Origin: Erinaceus europaeus
Taxonomy: Eukaryota; Chordata; Mammalia; Eulipotyphla; Erinaceidae
Assembly: GCF_950295315.1 (NCBI RefSeq)
Contig: NC_080180.1
Location: 66,817,773-66,881,772 of the forward strand
Reading direction: 5' to 3'
DNA length: 64,000 nucleotides
Under the pieces are notes generated by a model. That model was not told the origin of the DNA, made no database searches, and saw nothing but the letters and a program-made list of their open reading frames with translations. A program made the position numbers and the translations under genes. Shown piece after piece: positions 55,201-61,200 of this stretch. Position 1 is the first letter of the stretch. Every line of letters starts with the position of its first letter.

Positions 55201-58200
55201 GAGGGAAGTGAGCACGGTCTCTGCGCCGGGGAGGACGAGGGGGGACAGGGGCTTCTCATCCCATTACCCAGAAAGAAGAAACACCCCAAAATAACAGGGG
55301 GATGCGTGTCTTACCAGAACATTCTAAGAGCCACTCTGCCAGCGAAAGTATTTGGGCGCAAAGCAGACCCGTGGGAAACAGACCCCGAACCTGAGCTGCG
55401 GTGCTCGCAGGCTGCAGATGCAGGCTGACACGCTCTCTCTCACTGACCAGTCACGCCAACCCGTCAGTTACCCAGAGATTATTGCCCACCACCTAGGAGC
55501 AGTCAGACTGCCCCTGGAGGCACATTTGGAAATAGATTCCAGAGGGGCCAAAGATGGAGGGGTTTTCAAAAAAAACCACAGAAATCCTGTGAAGAAATCT
55601 AGTCACAGTAACAGTCTGAGGATGAAGGAAGGTCAGTATCAAAACAAATCCCAGGAGTTAAAGACATTTTAACTTTACTGAAGACGGTGCTTTTCCTGTG
55701 TGATCCTTAAAAAGTCTATGAGGCCACAGCAGCAGGAAGTACCTTGGGGAGAGTCTGCAGGTCAGGACACTGGGGGAGGGGAGAGTCCGCAGGTCAGGAC
55801 ACACTGGGGGAGGGGAGAGTCTGCAGGTCAGGACACTGGGGGAGGGGAGAGTCCGCAGGTCAGGACACACTGGGGGAGGGGAGAGTCTGCAGGTCAGGAC
55901 ACTGGGGGAGGGGAGAGTCTGCAGGTCAGGACACACTGGGGGAGGGGAATGTCCGCAGATCAGGACACACTGGGGGAGGGGAATGTCCGCAGGTCAGGAC
56001 ACTGGGGGAGGGGAGAGTCCGCAGGTCAGGACACTGGGGGAGGGGAGAGTCTGCAGGTCAGGACACACTGGGGGAGGGGAGAGTCTGCAGGTCAGGACAC
56101 TGGGGGAGGGGAGAGTCCGCAGGTCGGGACACACTGGGGGAGGGGAGAGTCCGCAGGTCAGGACACTGGGGGAGGTGAGAGTCCGCAGGTCAGGACACTG
56201 GGGGAGGGGAGAGTCCGCAGGTCAGGACACTGGGGGAGGGGAGAGTCCGCAGGTCAGGACACTGGGGGAGGGGAGAGTCTGCAGGTCAGGACACACTGGG
56301 GGAGGGGAATGTCCGCAGGTCAGGACACTGGGGGAAGGGAGAGTCTGCAGATCAGGACACACTGGGGGAGGGGAATGTCTGCAGGTCAGGACACACTGGG
56401 GGAGGGGAGAGTCTGCAGGTCAGGACACTGGGGGAGGGGAGAGTCTGCAGGTCAGGACACACTGGGGGAGGGGAGAGTCCGCAGGTCAGGACACACTGGG
56501 GGAGGGGAGAGTCCGCAGGTCAGGACACTGGGGGAGGGGAGTGTCTGCAGGTCAGGACACTGGGGGAGGGGAGAGTCCGCAGGTCAGGACACTGGGGGAG
56601 GGGAGAGTCCGCAGGTCAGGACACTGGGGGAGGGGAGAGTCCGTAGGTCAGGACACACTGGGGGAGGGGAATGTCTGCAGGTCAGGACACTGGGGGAGGG
56701 GAGAGTCTGCAGGTCAGGACACTGGGGGAGGGGAGAGTCTGCAGGTCAGGAGACTGGGGGAGGGGAGTGTCCGCAGGTCAGGACACACTGGGGGAAGGGA
56801 ATGTCCGCGGGTCAGGACACTGGGGGAGGGGAGAGTCCGTAGGTCAGGACACACTGGGGGAGGGGAATGTCTGCAGGTCAGGACACTGGGGGAGGGGAGA
56901 GTCCGTAGGTCAGGACACACTGGGGGAGGGGAATGTCTGCAGGTCAGGACACTGGGGGAGGGGAGAGTCTGCAGGTCAGGACACTGGGGGAGGGGAGAGT
57001 CCGCAGGTCAGGACACTGGGGGAGGGGAGAGTCTGCAGGTCAGGAGACTGGGGGAGGGGAGTGTCCGCAGGTCAGGACACACTGGGGGAAGGGAATGTCC
57101 GCGGGTCAGGACACTGGGGGAGGGGAGAGTCCGTAGGTCAGGACACACTGGGGGAGGGGAATGTCTGCAGGTCAGGACACTGGGGGAGGGGAGAGTCTGC
57201 AGGTCAGGACACACTGGGGGAGGGGAGAGTCTGCAGGTCAGGACACTGGGGGAGGGGAGAGTCTGCAGGTCAGGACACTGGGGGAGGGGAGTGTCTGCAG
57301 GTCAGGACACTGGGGGAGGGGAGAGTCCGCAGGTCAGGACACTGGGGGAGGGGAGAGTCCGCAGGTCAGGACACTGGGGGAGGGGAGAGTCCGCAGGTCA
57401 GGACACTGGGGGAGGGGAGAGTCCGCAGGTCAGGACACTGGGGGAGGGGAGAGTCCGCAGGTCAGGACACTGGGGGAGGGGAGAGTCTGCAGGTCAGGAC
57501 ACTGGGGGAGGGGAGAGTCCGCAGGTCGGGACACACTGGGGGAGGGGAGAGTCCGCAGGTCAGGACACTGGGGGAGGTGAGAGTCCGCAGGTCAGGACAC
57601 TGGGGGAGGGGAGAGTCCGCAGGTCAGGACACTGGGGGAGGGGAGAGTCCGCAGGTCAGGACACTGGGGGAGGGGAGAGTCTGCAGGTCAGGACACACTG
57701 GGGGAGGGGAATGTCCGCAGGTCAGGACACTGGGGGAAGGGAGAGTCTGCAGATCAGGACACACTGGGGGAGGGGAATGTCTGCAGGTCAGGACACACTG
57801 GGGGAGGGGAGAGTCTGCAGGTCAGGACACTGGGGGAGGGGAGAGTCTGCAGGTCAGGACACACTGGGGGAGGGGAGAGTCCGCAGGTCAGGACACACTG
57901 GGGGAGGGGAGAGTCCGCAGGTCAGGACACTGGGGGAGGGGAGTGTCTGCAGGTCAGGACACTGGGGGAGGGGAGAGTCCGCAGGTCAGGACACTGGGGG
58001 AGGGGAGAGTCCGCAGGTCAGGACACTGGGGGAGGGGAGAGTCCGTAGGTCAGGACACACTGGGGGAGGGGAATGTCTGCAGGTCAGGACACTGGGGGAG
58101 GGGAGAGTCTGCAGGTCAGGACACTGGGGGAGGGGAGAGTCTGCAGGTCAGGACACTGGGGGAGGGGAGAGTCTGCAGGTCAGGAGACTGGGGGAGGGGA

Positions 58201-61200
58201 GTGTCCGCAGGTCAGGACACACTGGGGGAAGGGAATGTCCGCGGGTCAGGACACTGGGGGAGGGGAGAGTCCGTAGGTCAGGACACACTGGGGGAGGGGA
58301 ATGTCTGCAGGTCAGGACACTGGGGGAGGGGAGAGTCCGTAGGTCAGGACACACTGGGGGAGGGGAATGTCTGCAGGTCAGGACACTGGGGGAGGGGAGA
58401 GTCTGCAGGTCAGGACACACTGGGGGAGGGGAGAGTCCGCAGGTCAGGACACTGGGGGAGGGGAGAGTCTGCAGGTCAGGAGACTGGGGGAGGGGAGTGT
58501 CCGCAGGTCAGGACACACTGGGGGAAGGGAATGTCCGCGGGTCAGGACACTGGGGGAGGGGAGAGTCCGTAGGTCAGGACACACTGGGGGAGGGGAATGT
58601 CTGCAGGTCAGGACACTGGGGGAGGGGAGAGTCTGCAGGTCAGGACACACTGGGGGAGGGGAGAGTCTGCAGGTCAGGACACTGGGGGAGGGGAGAGTCT
58701 GCAGGTCAGGACACTGGGGGAGGGGAGAGTCTGCAGGTCAGGACACTGGGGGAGGGGAGAGTCCGCAGGTCAGGACACTGGGGGAGGGGAGAGTCCGCAG
58801 GTCAGGACACACTGGGGGAGGGGAGAGTCCGCAGGTCAGGACACTGGGGGAGGGGAGAGTCCGCAGGTCAGGACACTGGGGGAGGGGAGAGTCCGCAGGT
58901 CAGGACACTGGGGGAGGGGAGAGTCCGCAGGTCAGGACACACTGGGGGAGGGGAGAGTCTGCAGGTCAGGACACACTGGGGGAGGGGAATGTCCGCAGGT
59001 CAGGACACACTGGGGGAGGGGAGAGTCTGCAGGTCAGGACACTGGGGGAGGGGAGAGTCTGCAGGTCAGGACACACTGGGGGAGGGGAGAGTCCGCAGGT
59101 CAGGACACTAGGGGAGGGGAGAGTCTGCAGGTCAGGACACACTGGGGGAGGGGAGAGTCTGCAGGTCAGGACACACTGGGGGAGGAGAATGTCCGCAGGT
59201 CAGGACACTGGGGGAGGGGAGAGTCCGCAGGTCAGGACACTGGGGGAGGGGAGAGTCTGCAGGTCAGGACACACTGGGGGAGGGGAGAGTCTGCAGGTCA
59301 GGACACTGGGGGAGGGGAGAGTCTGCAGGTCAGGACACACTGGGGGAGGGGAGAGTCTGCAGGTCAGGAGACTGGGGGAGGGGAGTGTCCACAGGTCAGG
59401 ACACACTGGGGGAGGGGAATGTCTGCAGGTCAGGACACACTGGGGGAGGGGAGAGTCCGCAGGTCATGACACACTGGGACTAGCATGTGAATATTCAAGG
59501 GACACTTACACAGTCAAAGTAAGTTGGCCTTTTGATAAAGACAGGCCCAGAACATGAAGAGGAGAGTCAAGGAGGTGTCTCCACAAGATGTCTACACTGG
59601 GGTGGAAACCTCTTTAAGAAGCAGGAGCTGCTCTTCACAGCCCTGTGACAGCTAGGTGTGTGCTGTCGGCTGTGTGGCCGTGAGCAGGGAGGGCGTGCAG
59701 ACAGAGGCAGTCACTGTGGGCCACACAGGTAGGAGTGGGGACAGAGGGCCCGCACTCCTGAGGGTGTGTCGCTGGACGATGTGTGTGATGCACCAACGGC
59801 CAGGCCGTGAGAGCTTCAGCCGTCTGCTCACCTGCCTCAGCCCCGCCCGAGGCCGGAACCGGGGCCTGTTGCAGACCGGGAGCGGATCGGGACAGCGCAT
59901 GGCTGGGGAACGCTTGCCCCGGCGTGAGTGTGGGTGACCTGCAGTGTGGCTGTTCCTGTTTAGACTCCGGGTGGAGATCCAAGAAGCCAACCAACTAAAA
60001 GCAGAAAAGACACATTTGGAGAAGCAGACAGCAGACTTGCAAGCAAAGTGCCAGGAGTTAGAAGGCGAGAAGTTCGAGGCCATCGTGCAGGCCAGGAATA
60101 GCATGCAGCTCCTGGAGGAAGCCCACCTTCAGAAACACCAGGTAAGAGCAAGTGAGCACGGGTCTCACCCGTCCAGCCGCAGAAGGAGCCCCGGCCCCTC
60201 TGAGCCCAGGGTCACTGAAGACAGGCTGTGGGGGGGGGGGGGGAGGGAGACGGAGGGAGGGAGGTGCTGGCCCATCACTTACTTCTCCCTGGGGCTGACG
60301 CAGCAGGGTCTCGGGCCTTTCCAGGATGGTCGGGGGGCTTCCCTTGTGCGTTGCCCTGTGCTAGAGGGCCCCCATGTGCTTGCTCCAGGATTGGCCGGTG
60401 CTCTGGCCAGGCCTTAGCTGTTGGGTTTCTATGACACCCACCACTCACTGCCTTCCACAATGTCCTGACATCAGAAGAGCTACCTTCCTCAGCTGCTGGC
60501 CTGTTTAGTAGGAAAAGGCTGTCAAACCACTTTACAAACAATACAGCAGGGGTGGGAGATAGCCTAGTGGTCATGCAAGGAGACTCCTGCCTGAGGCTCT
60601 GAAAGTCCCAGGTTCAGCCCCCCCTGCACCATAAACCAGGGTGGGGCTGCGTGTGCATAGGGGAGGGGCAGGGCTGCATGTGCATGGGGGAGGGGAGGGG
60701 CTGTGTGTGCATGGGGGAGGGGAGGGGCTGGGTGTGCATGGGGGAGGGGCAGGGCTGCGTGTGCATGGGGGAGGGCAGGGCTGCGTGTGCATGGGGAGGG
60801 CAGGGCTAGGTGTGCATGAAGGAGAGGTGGGGCTGCATGTGCATGGGGGAGGGCAGGGCTGGGTGTGCATGGAGGAGGGGCGGGGCTGCGTGTGCATGGG
60901 TGAGGGCAGGGCTGCGTGTGCATGGTGGAGAGGCGGGGCTGCGTGTGCATGGGTGAGGGCAGGGCTGCGTGTGCATGGGGGAGAGGTGGGGTTGCGTGTG
61001 CATGGAGGAGAGGCAGGGCTGCGTGTGCATGGGTGAGGGCAGGACTGCATGTGCATGGGGGAGAGGCGGGGCTGCGTGTGCATGGTGGAGAGGCGGGGCT
61101 GCGTGTGCATGGGTGAGGGCTGGGCTGCGTGTGCATGGCGGAGAGGCGGGGCTGCGTGTGCATGGGTGAGGGCTGGGCTGCGTGTGCATGGCGGAGAGGC

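Noticed and set aside
55745..59478. CTGCAG|GTCAGG in each unit as possible exon-like acceptor plus donor pairs
   Set aside because: No pyrimidine tract precedes them and GTCAGG is a poor donor, so recurrent mini-exons are unlikely.
55700..59557. Open frames up to 1,042 codons (Gly-Glu-Ser-Gly-Gln-Asp rich)
   Set aside because: Same cause, from the 32/34-bp array inside SCLT1 intron 11.
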